This document shows positions 12,352-21,503 of a stretch of DNA of 64,000 nt, piece after piece. The translations under genes were made by a program, and so were the position numbers. The DNA is from CAUZFZ01 sp963579025 (GTDB lineage Bacteria > Planctomycetota > Planctomycetia > Planctomycetales > Planctomycetaceae), in assembly GCA_963579025.1 (NCBI GenBank), contig CAUZFZ010000013.1:44423-108422 (forward strand), given 5' to 3'. Under the pieces are notes generated by a model. It did no database searches and had not been told where the DNA came from. It was given only the letters and a program-made list of their open reading frames with translations. Position 1 is the first letter of the stretch; each line of letters opens with the position of its first letter.

Positions 12352-12398
12352 GACTTCCAATAATCAATTAACTGCCTTTCGGCCTGTGGAGACCGGAC

Positions 12399-13730
12399 AT
12401 GAATTGCCGACTCACGCTCGCAGCACTGCTGGTTCTTAGCTTCGCACTTCCCGTGTCTGCTCAGGAAAGTGGCATTCCCGACGAGGGGAACAAAAAGCCT
12501 GCCGACAAGGAACCTCTCGAAGTCAATGCCGAGGCGCTTTACAACAAAGGCCGCGACGCGCTGTTTCGTGGCAAGTACGAAGAAGCCATTACGTCGCTGA
12601 AAGCAGCCGTCGCCGCGAACGGCAAGCAGACGTCATGGCGTTTGTATCTGGCCCGCGCTTACCGCTACGCAAAGCAGCCCAAAGAGAGCGAAGCGATACT
12701 GACAGAGATCCTCAAGGAAGCACCAGACCACGTCGAAGCCGGACAGTTACTGGCGGAAGTCTATTACTCGCGAGAAAAGTGGGCAGACGTCACAAAGACA
12801 CTCGAACCGCTGCTGAAGTATCGGCATGACTATCCGACGTACCACCTGCTGGCTGAAGCTGCGTACAACCAGGACGACTATGACAACTCCCGCAAGTACT
12901 ATCGCGAAGCCATCAAACTGAATCCGGACAGCGGACCGGACCATTACCAGTTGGGAAACATCTACCTCGCCGAAAATCGCTTTGCATTGTCCGCTCGATC
13001 TTACGAAACGGCACTGCGGCTGGGCCTGGACAGCGTCGTCCTGCATTACAAACTGGCGTCAGCCTATTTCAACCTGCGTAACTACTTTGGACGCATCAGT
13101 GTTGCGACGGTCAAAGCGGGTGAGCCACGGACGATCAGCGGAAACCTGTATCTGATCGAGCAGGTCCCGGGTAAGAAGGACGTGTTTCGAGTGGCACCGC
13201 AGCGGTCCGCCGTCTTCCATATCGAACGCGCGATCGAAGGCGGCCTCGGCGAGCGTGCTGACACGCAGATGCTCCTGGCGAATATCTACCTCAATGCCCG
13301 GCGCCACGACCGGGCGTATGAGATGTACAAGGCTCTCGAGGAGATGGTTCCCGAGGAAGACGCTGCTTTGTACGCCTTTTACTTCGCGCAGAGCGCATTC
13401 GGAGTACGCAAGTACGACGAATACCTGGACCAGCTCCGAGAAGCCGTGAAGCTCGATCCCGAGGCCTATCGGTCGGCTCTTGTCGATGGCTACCTGCAGG
13501 TGGCAGATCGCTACAACCAGGCGGGTCAGCTCGACAAATACATCGAGCACCTTGAGCTGGCGGTCGATGAAAGCCCGCAAACGACCTCACTGCATCTCAA
13601 GCTGGCCAGCGCTTTCGAAGAAGCCCGCAAATACGAAGAGGCCGTGCAGCAATGGCGTCTGGTGCTTGACCTTGAACCAGAACACCCCGATCGCACGCGA
13701 CTGCTGAACATGATTCGAAAGCACGGGTAA
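12399..13730 (+). CDS. Exported TPR protein
   Basis: 443 residues with a standard signal peptide (MNCRLTLAALLVLSF...VSAQ) followed by several tetratricopeptide repeats, for example around residues 45-80, 115-150 (YNQDDYDNSRKYYREA) and the last 60 residues (FEEARKYEEAVQQWRLVL). GGAG precedes the ATG. TPR arrays bind partner proteins; in the periplasm they usually scaffold envelope or secretion complexes. It follows the very large TPR gene in the same direction after a palindrome cluster, so the two products may act together. No enzymatic motif is seen. Confidence 0.85.
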   Translation: MNCRLTLAALLVLSFALPVSAQESGIPDEGNKKPADKEPLEVNAEALYNKGRDALFRGKYEEAITSLKAAVAANGKQTSWRLYLARAYRYAKQPKESEAILTEILKEAPDHVEAGQLLAEVYYSREKWADVTKTLEPLLKYRHDYPTYHLLAEAAYNQDDYDNSRKYYREAIKLNPDSGPDHYQLGNIYLAENRFALSARSYETALRLGLDSVVLHYKLASAYFNLRNYFGRISVATVKAGEPRTISGNLYLIEQVPGKKDVFRVAPQRSAVFHIERAIEGGLGERADTQMLLANIYLNARRHDRAYEMYKALEEMVPEEDAALYAFYFAQSAFGVRKYDEYLDQLREAVKLDPEAYRSALVDGYLQVADRYNQAGQLDKYIEHLELAVDESPQTTSLHLKLASAFEEARKYEEAVQQWRLVLDLEPEHPDRTRLLNMIRKHG

Positions 13731-13761
13731 GGAACCGCAGCCTCTTGCCAGTTCGAGGCCT

Positions 13762-13784
13762 CCTCTCCCCCTCGGGGGGAGAGG
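13762..13784. terminator. GC-rich hairpin after TPR gene
   Basis: The stem CCTCTCCCCC/GGGGGAGAGG has a 3-base loop and sits 30 bp after the TPR stop, between convergent genes. There is no U-tract, so it may instead be a dispersed palindrome. Confidence 0.45.
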
Positions 13785-13799
13785 GCACTTGTCGCTACA

Positions 13800-14636
13800 T
13801 CACAGCGGTCGAATCCGGATGTTCTTCCAGGCGCATTTGGCTCCGTTGGGCCAGCCTTTGCCGCCGTGGACCTGAACGGCGATGCTGCCGTCCGTCCCGA
13901 TGGTTTCCAGAATCTTCTCGCGGTCTTTGCCGTACTTCTCGTTCGTCGATGTCTCGCCGTCGAACTTGCACACCTGCTGCCCGTTGATCCACGTCGTGAT
14001 CTTCGGATACTTGCCGTGAATTCGAACCTTCGCCGTGTTCCAGTCATTGATCTTCCAGGCCTTCACCCATTCTTCCGGCGTGCAGCTCGAGACCAGTCCG
14101 ACGTCCTTTGCAGACTTGTGTTTGTCCGTCGTGATCCCGGTCAGCTTCTTGTCGTCGTCATAGATTCCGTTGACGTCGAAAGCGCGCGTGTTGAATCCGC
14201 CAGTACCTTCTCCGTACAGATGTCCGACATTTCCATTGTCGTGGTAGTCGACCATCATCTGCAGACACTGGCCTTTGTCGTTACTGCGCAGGAACAGACC
14301 GGAGCAGACGCCCCAGTCCGGTTTCATATCGATCATCAATTCGAAATCACCGAACTTCTGATCGGTCAGCAGAATCCCGCCATTGCCGGAGCCTGGCGGG
14401 TCCTGTTCACCAGTGATCGCGCCACCCTCAGCCCGCCAGATGCCACCGGTACCGTGACCAATTTTCTGCGGATTTTTGTGCCAGCCCTTGAGCGACTTCC
14501 CGTCGAACAACTCGATCCAGTCAGATTCAGCGGCGTGGGCAAAGAGGCCGGACGAAAGACCACTGCTCACAAACGCGGCTGCACCAGTAGTGGTCGTCGT
14601 CAGGAATTCACGACGGCTTGAAGAAGCCTGATACAT
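13800..14636 (-). CDS. DUF1080 (3-keto-disaccharide hydrolase-like) Tat-exported protein
   Basis: A 278-residue protein with a twin-arginine leader (SSRREFLTTTTTGAAAF) and then a DUF1080 domain beginning WIELFDGKSLKGWH, a concanavalin-like beta-sandwich fold used for sugar binding or cleavage. The domain carries the usual GGIWRAEGG and FLRSNDKGQ type segments. I chose ATG 14636 because GGGA lies about 8 bases upstream; ATG 14642, two codons earlier, is nearly equivalent. DUF1080 proteins are greatly expanded in planctomycetes and are linked to polysaccharide use. It stands alone here. Confidence 0.85.
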   Translation of the reverse strand: MYQASSSRREFLTTTTTGAAAFVSSGLSSGLFAHAAESDWIELFDGKSLKGWHKNPQKIGHGTGGIWRAEGGAITGEQDPPGSGNGGILLTDQKFGDFELMIDMKPDWGVCSGLFLRSNDKGQCLQMMVDYHDNGNVGHLYGEGTGGFNTRAFDVNGIYDDDKKLTGITTDKHKSAKDVGLVSSCTPEEWVKAWKINDWNTAKVRIHGKYPKITTWINGQQVCKFDGETSTNEKYGKDREKILETIGTDGSIAVQVHGGKGWPNGAKCAWKNIRIRPL

Positions 14637-14686
14637 GGTCATTTCCCAGAGTGAATTCGCGAACTCAAGTGACAGCCGAGGGCGTA

Positions 14687-14748
14687 CCAGTAGGACACGT
14701 TTCCAAGCCCGTCCCATTGGCAAACGGACGGGCCTGGAGCCCTACTGG
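14687..14748. repeat. Inverted repeat CCAGTAGG...CCTACTGG
   Basis: A 62-bp imperfect palindrome with ends CCAGTAGG/CCTACTGG and inner arms GCCCGTCC/GGACGGGC. It lies immediately upstream of the DUF1080 gene and looks like one more member of the dispersed palindromic repeats of this genome. Confidence 0.65.
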
Positions 14749-14777
14749 GAATTCTCTTCTGCTGCGAGCCTCTCGCC

Positions 14778-15173
14778 TTACGCCTCAGGTGCGGGCGTGT
14801 ATTGCGCGTCGCCGAAGCCCAAGATCGGGCAGAAAATGACTCCCAAAAACAGGAGTCCCAGACCGAAGAGGACTCCTTTTCCAAATCGCTTGGCGACATC
14901 GAATGGAATCACGAGCACCACAAGGTTGACGATGGGGATGAATGTCAGAATCAACCACCACCCAGGGCGACCTGCGACTTTCAACACGATATACATATTG
15001 AAGATCGGAATGAGCACCGCCCAGCCCGGCTGCCCTGCCTTCGTGTTAATCTTCCACGCACCCGCTAACACCACGAGTGTGATCGCCACTAGAATCAGAA
15101 GAACGACGGGGCCGGGGCCACCCCCGCCGTCATCGATCTGTGCCAAGAGTGAGAGTTGGTGCAGGTTTGTCAT
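14778..15173 (-). CDS. Small integral membrane protein (DUF5684-like)
   Basis: 131 residues with three to four hydrophobic segments: about 22-40 (VVLLILVAITLVVLAG), 50-62, 72-90 (WWLILTFIPIVNLVVLV) and 100-116. The patterns GQPGWAVLIPIFNMY and GRPGWW are typical of DUF5684-type signal-peptidase-associated membrane proteins. A strong GAGGAG site precedes the ATG. Function is unknown. The acidic/glycine N-terminus (QIDDGGGGPGP) is probably extracytoplasmic. About 165 bp of intergenic sequence without visible features separates it from rfbC. Confidence 0.75.
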   Translation of the reverse strand: MTNLHQLSLLAQIDDGGGGPGPVVLLILVAITLVVLAGAWKINTKAGQPGWAVLIPIFNMYIVLKVAGRPGWWLILTFIPIVNLVVLVIPFDVAKRFGKGVLFGLGLLFLGVIFCPILGFGDAQYTPAPEA

Positions 15174-15340
15174 CGTGGTACTCCTCTGGTGGTGCTTGTG
15201 TCCCCAAGTGCCCGTGGCTTATCTGACCACAGGTCGTCATCCATGCGGATTAGAACATACAGACAACTTTAGGGCAATTCGCCATACATAACGCTGTGAC
15301 GAAGTGAGGCTCTCACAGCCGATTTGAATCCACGGGGCGA

Positions 15341-15892
15341 CTACGGTGACGTGTCGTAGCACTCGGCCTGTTCGAACGGCAGTCCGTTGCGGTCCTTTTC
15401 AGAGAGCACGGGTTCGCCGTCGTACGGCCATTCGACGCCGATGGTCGGGTCATTCCACAGTAAGGACCGTTCGTGCTCCGGTGCGTAGTAGTCGGTGCAT
15501 TTATAGATGACGCCCGCCTCCTCGCTGAGCACCAGGAAACCGTGAGCAAAGCCGGGCGGCACCCAGATCTGGTGTTTGTTCTCGCACGACAGATGCGCAC
15601 CGACCCACTTGCCAAACGCTGGTGAATCGCGGCGCATGTCGACGGCCACGTCGAAGATCTCGCCCTTGATGACCTGCACCAGTTTTCCCTGCGACTGCTG
15701 AACCTGATAGTGCAGTCCGCGAAGAATGCCTCGCCGCGAATACGACCAGTTGTCCTGCACAAACGGCTCGACGAGGCCATGCTCGGCGTACCGCTGGGCG
15801 GCGAACGTCTCCAGAAAGAAACCGCGGTCGTCACCGAAGACGCGCGGTTCAATGATCAGAACGCCGGGGAGATCCGTCTCACGTACCTGCAT
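15341..15892 (-). CDS. rfbC: dTDP-4-dehydrorhamnose 3,5-epimerase
   Basis: A 183-residue RmlC-family cupin converting dTDP-4-keto-6-deoxyglucose to dTDP-4-keto-rhamnose in L-rhamnose synthesis. Seen: the N-terminal LPGVLIIEPRVFGDDRGFF signature, the catalytic histidine segment GILRGLHYQ (about residue 60), and PPGFAHGF followed by the YKCTDYY tyrosine region. Length is normal. The frame is open much further upstream, but homology starts at ATG 15892. It stands alone, with no rfbA, rfbB or rfbD nearby, so the rest of the pathway must be elsewhere. Confidence 0.92.
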   Translation of the reverse strand: MQVRETDLPGVLIIEPRVFGDDRGFFLETFAAQRYAEHGLVEPFVQDNWSYSRRGILRGLHYQVQQSQGKLVQVIKGEIFDVAVDMRRDSPAFGKWVGAHLSCENKHQIWVPPGFAHGFLVLSEEAGVIYKCTDYYAPEHERSLLWNDPTIGVEWPYDGEPVLSEKDRNGLPFEQAECYDTSP

Positions 15893-16070
15893 GATTCTGG
15901 TTGCCTCGAAGATGAATGGAGTTATGCGGCGCCCGCCGCTCGATGCAGCCACCGGGTGGAGTTTCCCGGCCCGTTCAAATCCTGGCAAGGCGAGAGGATT
16001 CGAACTGCTGTGGATGCCTGACGCGACACGTGGTAGACAGCCACTGGAACTGGAAGTCAAGGACGGCGAC

Positions 16071-18053
16071 ATGCTGATGGATCGGAAACTCTGGTTGCTC
16101 GGCAGCGGCGTGTTGATGCTCGCCGTTGCGATTCTGTCTGCGATGCAGGTCAGTTCACGTCCGGCGCGACTGGCCGGGGATACGGTGAATGCGAGCGGCC
16201 TGCGATCGATGCCTGAACCATTCCAGCCCATGGCCGCAGAAGTCTTGCCTCCGGACGCATCTGACGCGGACGAGCCATGGGAAACGGCCGCTTTGGCACC
16301 GAGCGCGGCTTTGAAGGGGACGGATCTCAGGGGACAGCTACATCGACCAGGTGAATCACACGACTGTCGCGCCGTTGTGGTTGTGTTTCTTGGTATTCAG
16401 TGTCCGATCTCGAACAGCGTGTTGCCGCGACTGAGCCAGCTGGCTGAAACACACGCGGCACGCGGTGTGGAGGTCTTCGGCATCATTAGCTCACATTCCG
16501 TGAGCCGAGCGGAAGCTCGCCGTCACTCCGATGAATTCAACGTGACCTTTCCCATCCTGTTTGATGCGTCCGGGGAGCTGAGGTCGCGATTGAAGGCGAC
16601 TCATACGCCTCAGGCGTTTGTACTGAGTCATGACGGGAAGACGCAGTACTCGGGAGCATTTGATGATCAGTTTCCGTCGCTGACACAGCGGCGTACGCAG
16701 CCAACACGCAGTTTTGTCAGCGATGCCGTCGAAGACATTCTGCACGGACGAGCCATCCGCACGGCCTCGACAGAACCGATTGGCTGCCTGCTGGAGCAGC
16801 TTGCGGAAGAATCACAGCAAAGCGGTGTCACGTTCGCTCGGGAGATCGCCCCCATCATCTACGGGAACTGCACGCAGTGTCATCGCGATGGCGCGGTGGC
16901 CCCGTTTCCGCTCATTTCCTACGCGGACGTGCGTCGTCACGCCGCTCAGATTCGTTTGATGGTTGAACTGCGGCTGATGCCGCCGTGGAAGCCGGTTCGC
17001 GGTTTCGGGCACTTCAAGAACGAGATGGTGCTCACACAGCGTGAAATCGATCTCATCAGGGTGTGGGTCGATGACGGCATGCCATTGGGCGATGAATCCG
17101 ATCTGCCGGAACGGCCGCAGTTTGCTGACGGATGGCAGTTGGGCGAGCCCGATTTGATTATCGACGTCCCGGCGTTTGATGTCCCCGCCGACGGTCCCGA
17201 CATCTATCAGTACTTTGTGCTACCCACCGGCATGGTCGAGAACCGACTGGTGACGGCCATCGAGTATCGATCGAGCCACCCGCAACTCGTGCATCATGCC
17301 AGCTTTCGCTACGACGACGCTGGTCAGGCAAGGAAGCTGGACGAACAGGATCCGCGTCCGGGTTACCAGTTGTTCGGCGGCTGGGGTTTCACCGCGGGCG
17401 GAACACTCGGCGGATGGTCTGTCGGCGTGACCCCTCAGCGCCTGCCAGCCGGATTCGGACGTCCCATCATCGCTGGCTCAGACTTTGTAGTGCAGACGCA
17501 CTATCACCCGATCGGCCGCACAGCGAGGGACCAGGCTCGCGTTGGAGTCTACTTTTCATCCGCATCCGCCCGGCGGCGGATCGGCGAGTTACTGGTCGCA
17601 ACGCTGGATCTTCACATCCCGCCCAACGCCCGCGGACACCGACATCGCGCCAACTACACACTACCGATGGACACTGTCATCCACGGTGTCATGCCGCACA
17701 CGCACCTGCTGGGCCGCGAGACACGTGCAGTCGCCGTTCTGCCCGATGGGCGTGTTGAACCGCTGGTCTGGATCGAGGACTGGGACTTCAACTGGCAGAG
17801 CGGCTATCAATACATCCAACCACTGCGACTCCCGGCCGGGACGCGGATCGAGTTCGACGTGGTGTTCGACAATTCCCTGCGGAATCCCCAGAACCCTCAT
17901 GTGTATCCGCGATGGGTCCATTGGGGGGAAGAGTCGACCGACGAAATGGCTGTGTGCTTCTTCGACGTTTCCACACCCGACGATGCGGATCTCGACGAGC
18001 TGATTCGACACAATCGGCAGTACATTGACGCCCAGTTGACCGCGTCGCCGTGA
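16071..18053 (+). CDS. Thioredoxin-like / haem c / copper type II monooxygenase fusion
   Basis: A 660-residue exported protein. An N-terminal hydrophobic anchor (LWLLGSGVLMLAVAILSA) is followed by an AhpC/TSA-like thioredoxin domain whose active site reads FLGIQCPIS, with a single Cys. A haem-binding CTQCH motif comes next (about residue 270) in a planctomycete cytochrome-like segment. The C-terminal half resembles the copper type II ascorbate-dependent monooxygenase fold, with metal-ligand candidates LVHHAS, QTHYHP and MPHTHLLG. I chose ATG 16071 because AAGGA precedes it. The combination suggests periplasmic redox chemistry, perhaps oxidation of organic substrates; the substrate is unknown. 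Its upstream region overlaps nothing functional on the other strand. Confidence 0.8.
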   Translation: MLMDRKLWLLGSGVLMLAVAILSAMQVSSRPARLAGDTVNASGLRSMPEPFQPMAAEVLPPDASDADEPWETAALAPSAALKGTDLRGQLHRPGESHDCRAVVVVFLGIQCPISNSVLPRLSQLAETHAARGVEVFGIISSHSVSRAEARRHSDEFNVTFPILFDASGELRSRLKATHTPQAFVLSHDGKTQYSGAFDDQFPSLTQRRTQPTRSFVSDAVEDILHGRAIRTASTEPIGCLLEQLAEESQQSGVTFAREIAPIIYGNCTQCHRDGAVAPFPLISYADVRRHAAQIRLMVELRLMPPWKPVRGFGHFKNEMVLTQREIDLIRVWVDDGMPLGDESDLPERPQFADGWQLGEPDLIIDVPAFDVPADGPDIYQYFVLPTGMVENRLVTAIEYRSSHPQLVHHASFRYDDAGQARKLDEQDPRPGYQLFGGWGFTAGGTLGGWSVGVTPQRLPAGFGRPIIAGSDFVVQTHYHPIGRTARDQARVGVYFSSASARRRIGELLVATLDLHIPPNARGHRHRANYTLPMDTVIHGVMPHTHLLGRETRAVAVLPDGRVEPLVWIEDWDFNWQSGYQYIQPLRLPAGTRIEFDVVFDNSLRNPQNPHVYPRWVHWGEESTDEMAVCFFDVSTPDDADLDELIRHNRQYIDAQLTASP

Positions 18054-18068
18054 GTACGCGTTTGTAGT

Positions 18069-18165
18069 AACCGCATTCATGCGGTTAACTAACCGTCGTC
18101 ACTGCACTGCACCTGGATTGCTCACGGTAGAGCGGCGCCACCACAACAGCCGGATAAATCCGGCT
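18069..18165. repeat. Two short perfect palindromes
   Basis: AACCGCAT-TC-ATGCGGTT (18069-18086) and AGCCGGAT-AA-ATCCGGCT (18148-18165) lie after the copper-protein gene. Both carry a flanking GTAGT or ACTAC, as does the related copy at 22956. They form one dispersed palindrome family. Confidence 0.65.
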
Positions 18166-18166
18166 A

Positions 18167-18229
18167 CTACGAACTACGAACTACGAACTACGAACTACGA
18201 ACTACGAACTACGAACTACGAACTACGAA
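18167..18229. repeat. Heptanucleotide tandem repeat (CTACGAA)x9
   Basis: Nine perfect tandem copies of CTACGAA end 27 bp before the methyltransferase start codon. A unit of seven is not a multiple of three. The array grows directly out of the ACTACGAA flank of the preceding palindrome, which suggests slippage origin. Copy-number change would alter promoter or leader spacing of the gene downstream. Confidence 0.9.
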
Positions 18230-18256
18230 CTGCGTACGACGAAGTACGAACACCGC

Positions 18257-19060
18257 ATGCCGACTCACAATCAGAACCGAGCTGCCTGGAACCGTCTGGC
18301 CGATACTGGCAGCCAGTTTGCCCATGTCGCGACGGACGAAGAACTGCGCGAGCCACTTAAGACACTCGATGGTCGCGGCTGGCTGCCGTCGAGCGTGGAA
18401 GGGCTGAACGTGCTGTGCCTGGCCGGCGGCGGCGGCTGGCAGTCGATTCTGTATGCGGTCGCCGGTGCCAACACCACGGTGCTGGATCTGAGCCCGTCCA
18501 TGTTGAGGCTCGATCGTCGAGAAGCCGAACGGCGAGGTGTCCCCGTACGAATCATTGAAGGTTCGATGGACGATCTCTCGATGCTGGACGACGCGTCGTT
18601 CGACATCGTGCATCAACCGGTCAGCACGTGCTACATCCCGGACATCGGACGGGTCTACCGTGAAATCGCGCGTGTCACGAAAGACGGTGGTCTGTACATC
18701 AGCCAGCACAAGCAGCCCACCAGTCTGCAGATCGTCCGTCGCGACCAGCAGGAGCATTATGTAATCGGCATCGAGTATTACCACGAGGGTGCATTGCCAG
18801 CGACGGCCGATGTCTCGTACCGCGAAACCGGAGCCGTCGAGTACATACACCGCTGGGATCAACTCGTCGGCGAGTTGTGTCGATCGGGATTTGTGCTGGA
18901 AGACCTGCGCGAACCATACCGCGGCGATCCGGAAGCGAAACCCGGCCACTTCCGCCATCGTGGTCGATTCATCGCTCCGTACGTTCGCATGAAGGTTCGC
19001 CGCCTGCCGCGCGGCGAACAGCAGGCAGAACCACCGGGATCCCGGATCTGGACACCGTAG
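18257..19060 (+). CDS. Class I SAM-dependent methyltransferase
   Basis: 267 residues. The SAM-binding motif I is seen as VLCLAGGGGWQ (about residue 50), the acidic residue after strand 2 as VLDLSPSML, motif III-like SFDIVHQ, and a post-motif region VTKDGGLYISQHKQP. This matches the methyltransferase type 11/25 superfamily; the substrate is not predictable. The N-terminus NRAAWNRLA is typical of this group. The gene lies directly downstream of a nine-copy heptamer repeat, and a good Shine-Dalgarno site is not evident. Its neighbours give no pathway hint. Confidence 0.82.
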   Translation: MPTHNQNRAAWNRLADTGSQFAHVATDEELREPLKTLDGRGWLPSSVEGLNVLCLAGGGGWQSILYAVAGANTTVLDLSPSMLRLDRREAERRGVPVRIIEGSMDDLSMLDDASFDIVHQPVSTCYIPDIGRVYREIARVTKDGGLYISQHKQPTSLQIVRRDQQEHYVIGIEYYHEGALPATADVSYRETGAVEYIHRWDQLVGELCRSGFVLEDLREPYRGDPEAKPGHFRHRGRFIAPYVRMKVRRLPRGEQQAEPPGSRIWTP

Positions 19061-19205
19061 AGCGTTGCTTCTCACGGATTCAGACGACGCTTAGTATCCC
19101 GCCTCCAGAAGGCACCCTTGGCAGTCCCTGCGTCTCTGCGGTCATACCCATTGTTCTTAACCGCAGAGGCACCGAGGGCCGCAGAGTCTACGAAAGAATA
19201 TCGGG

Positions 19206-21227
19206 ATGATTATCAGTTGGGACTGGCTGGAGCAGTATGTCACGCCCTCGGAATCGCCGATGGTGGTGGCCGACAAGCTCATGATGACCGGGTTGAATCT
19301 TGAGGGGATGGAAGAGGTCGGATACGACCTGGCCGTCGACCTCGAAGTCACCAGCAACCGTATGGACTGCCTCGGCCATATCGGCGTCGCACGCGAAGTC
19401 GCTGTGTGCTTTGAGGCCGATCTGAAGATCCCGGATCCTCAACCAGCCGGTAACGGGACGCCCGTCAGTGAAACGACGTCTGTCGACATCGAGTGTGAAG
19501 ACCTGTGTCCACGATACATCGCGCGCGTCATCAAAGGCGTGAAGGTCGGACCAAGTCCGGGCTGGCTGAAAGATCGGCTGGCGACGGTCGGCATCGCCTC
19601 GATCAACAACATCGTCGATATCTCGAATTACGTGCTGATGGAGTGTGGTCAGCCATTGCACACGTTTGATTTCGACGGGCTGACCGGCGGCCGCATCGTG
19701 GTCCGCCGCGCTCGCGATGGTGAGACGATTGAGGCGATCGATCACAAGGAATACAAGCTGACGTCCGACATGTGCGTGATCGCCGATGCCGAGCGGCCGG
19801 TTGCGATCGGTGGCGTCATGGGCGGCGCCTCGACGGAAATCAGCGACAGCACGACGAACGTGCTGATCGAAGTGGCCGACTTTGATCCCATGTCGATTCG
19901 CAACACAGCTCGCGCGCTGAAGCTGTTCAGTGATTCGTCGCACCGCTTTGAACGTGGCGTGGATGCACATCAGCTCGACTGGGCCAGCCGCCGCTGCTGC
20001 GAGTTGATTCTTGAAGTCGCAGGGGGTGAGTTGCTCGAAGGCAACCTGTGGACCGGGGCCCAGCCGACCGGAGACCCTGAGCCGATCACGCTGCGATTCG
20101 GTCAATTGCAACGAATCCTCGGTATCGAAATCGAGGCAGCCGAAGCCACTGACATTCTGCAGAGCCTGGGCATGGAGAAGCATGGCGAAGCAACATTGGA
20201 GTCTGCCGCGTTCGTGGTCCCGAGCTGGCGACGGCGTGATGTGACTCGTGAGGCCGATCTGATCGAAGAGGTCGCCCGCATCTACGGCTACGAGAAGATA
20301 CCGGAAGACGCCGTGGTGCCGCTGAGTCTGAGTCGTCGCACTTTGCGAGATCAGGTGATCGATCGCGTCTGTAGCGTGCTGACGGCCGCTGGCTTCTTCG
20401 AGGCGGTGACGCTCACACTGGTGGCTCCTGAAACGCAGAACCTGTTCACACCTCACGGGACGAATCCCGATCTGCGGATCGAGCATTCCGAGTTCTCGAA
20501 GCTCTGCGGATTAAGACAGAGCCTGATTCCCAGCCTGCTCGAATCGCGACGAGCCAATGAACGGCATGGCAACTTCGACGCGAGGCTGTTCGAAATCGCG
20601 TCCGTTTTCCTGCAGGTCGATCCAGGGAATCCCGATGCCGAACCGAAGACGCTTGGATTTGTCAGCGGTCAGTCGTTTGCCGAGATCAGGGGTCTGCTGC
20701 AGGCGATTGCAGAGCGAGTCAATCCGGCCTCGAAGGTCACAGTCCGTCCGAGCGACGTTTGTCAGTTCGTCGAAGGCCGCGGGGCACAGGTGCTGCTCAA
20801 TGGGGAACCATGGGGCTGTTTCGGTGAGTTGGATCGGTCGGTCACGGATCAACTGGACCTGCGCGACGCCTGCACGGTGGCGGAAGTCAGTCTGGTACTG
20901 CTGGAGAATTCGGCCAATCTGCGGCCGCAGTTTGAAGAGCTGCCAAAGTTTCAGCGTGTCACACGCGATTTGAATTTCGTGCTCGACGACGCAGTGACAT
21001 GGAGCGACGTAGAAGAAACAGTCACTGCTGCAGCGGGTCCGCTGTTCGAAACGATCGACTTCAGCGGGCAGTACCGGGGTAAACAGTTGCCGGCTGGCAG
21101 GAAGTCGTATCTGCTCACAATCAACTACCGCTCGGCCAAGCGGACGCTGACCAGCGAGGAAGTCGAGGCGGCACAGCAGACAGTCATCGCCGCCTGCGAG
21201 TCGACGATCGGAGCACAATTGCGATGA
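19206..21227 (+). CDS. pheT: Phenylalanyl-tRNA synthetase beta subunit, short form
   Basis: 673 residues, against about 790-800 for the common bacterial form. The protein passes from the N-terminal segment MIISWDWLEQYV straight to VDLEVTSNRMDCLGHIGVARE without the EMAP-II-like tRNA-binding domain normally inserted after about residue 40. The rest is complete: B3/B4 editing-type domain (GIASINNIVDISNYV, HTFDFDGL), B5 domain, the catalytic-core-like region, and a C-terminal FDX-ACB anticodon-binding domain (FQRVTRDLNFVLDD...). It forms the alpha2-beta2 enzyme with PheS. pheS is not adjacent, which is unusual. The ATG at 19206 has no strong Shine-Dalgarno site. Confidence 0.9.
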   Translation: MIISWDWLEQYVTPSESPMVVADKLMMTGLNLEGMEEVGYDLAVDLEVTSNRMDCLGHIGVAREVAVCFEADLKIPDPQPAGNGTPVSETTSVDIECEDLCPRYIARVIKGVKVGPSPGWLKDRLATVGIASINNIVDISNYVLMECGQPLHTFDFDGLTGGRIVVRRARDGETIEAIDHKEYKLTSDMCVIADAERPVAIGGVMGGASTEISDSTTNVLIEVADFDPMSIRNTARALKLFSDSSHRFERGVDAHQLDWASRRCCELILEVAGGELLEGNLWTGAQPTGDPEPITLRFGQLQRILGIEIEAAEATDILQSLGMEKHGEATLESAAFVVPSWRRRDVTREADLIEEVARIYGYEKIPEDAVVPLSLSRRTLRDQVIDRVCSVLTAAGFFEAVTLTLVAPETQNLFTPHGTNPDLRIEHSEFSKLCGLRQSLIPSLLESRRANERHGNFDARLFEIASVFLQVDPGNPDAEPKTLGFVSGQSFAEIRGLLQAIAERVNPASKVTVRPSDVCQFVEGRGAQVLLNGEPWGCFGELDRSVTDQLDLRDACTVAEVSLVLLENSANLRPQFEELPKFQRVTRDLNFVLDDAVTWSDVEETVTAAAGPLFETIDFSGQYRGKQLPAGRKSYLLTINYRSAKRTLTSEEVEAAQQTVIAACESTIGAQLR

Positions 21228-21270
21228 CTCGTACGAAGCCCTGAACGAGCGGAGCTACGCCACCAGTCGG

Positions 21271-21465
21271 TCAATGGACTACGTTGACCTTTTCATAAAC
21301 GGCGAACGCAGTGTCCCAGGTGACGTCTTCGCTGGGAGCCGTAAATGTGGTCTGGTCCACAATAAACACGCCGTGCGTGCGGTCGAACGGCAGTGACTGA
21401 ATCCGGATCGAGAATCCGCTAGACTCCGTGCAGGCGAACCCTTCCCCCCTGCCAGGCGTCATCAT
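21271..21465 (-). CDS. Possible small ORF or gene remnant
   Basis: 64 codons, divergent from the MFS gene. The last 45 residues (FSIRIQSLPFDRTHGVFIVDQ...) have a plausible protein composition, but I recognise no family and the N-terminus is poor. It may be the tail of a decayed gene or chance. Confidence 0.2.
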   Translation of the reverse strand: MMTPGRGEGFACTESSGFSIRIQSLPFDRTHGVFIVDQTTFTAPSEDVTWDTAFAVYEKVNVVH

Positions 21466-21503
21466 TCCCGACGCCCCATTCCCTCCCGCCTCTCGGGCCC
21501 ATT

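Noticed and set aside
18167..18229. Heptamer array considered as a CRISPR array
   Set aside because: Units are 7 bp and contiguous with no spacers, and no cas genes are near.
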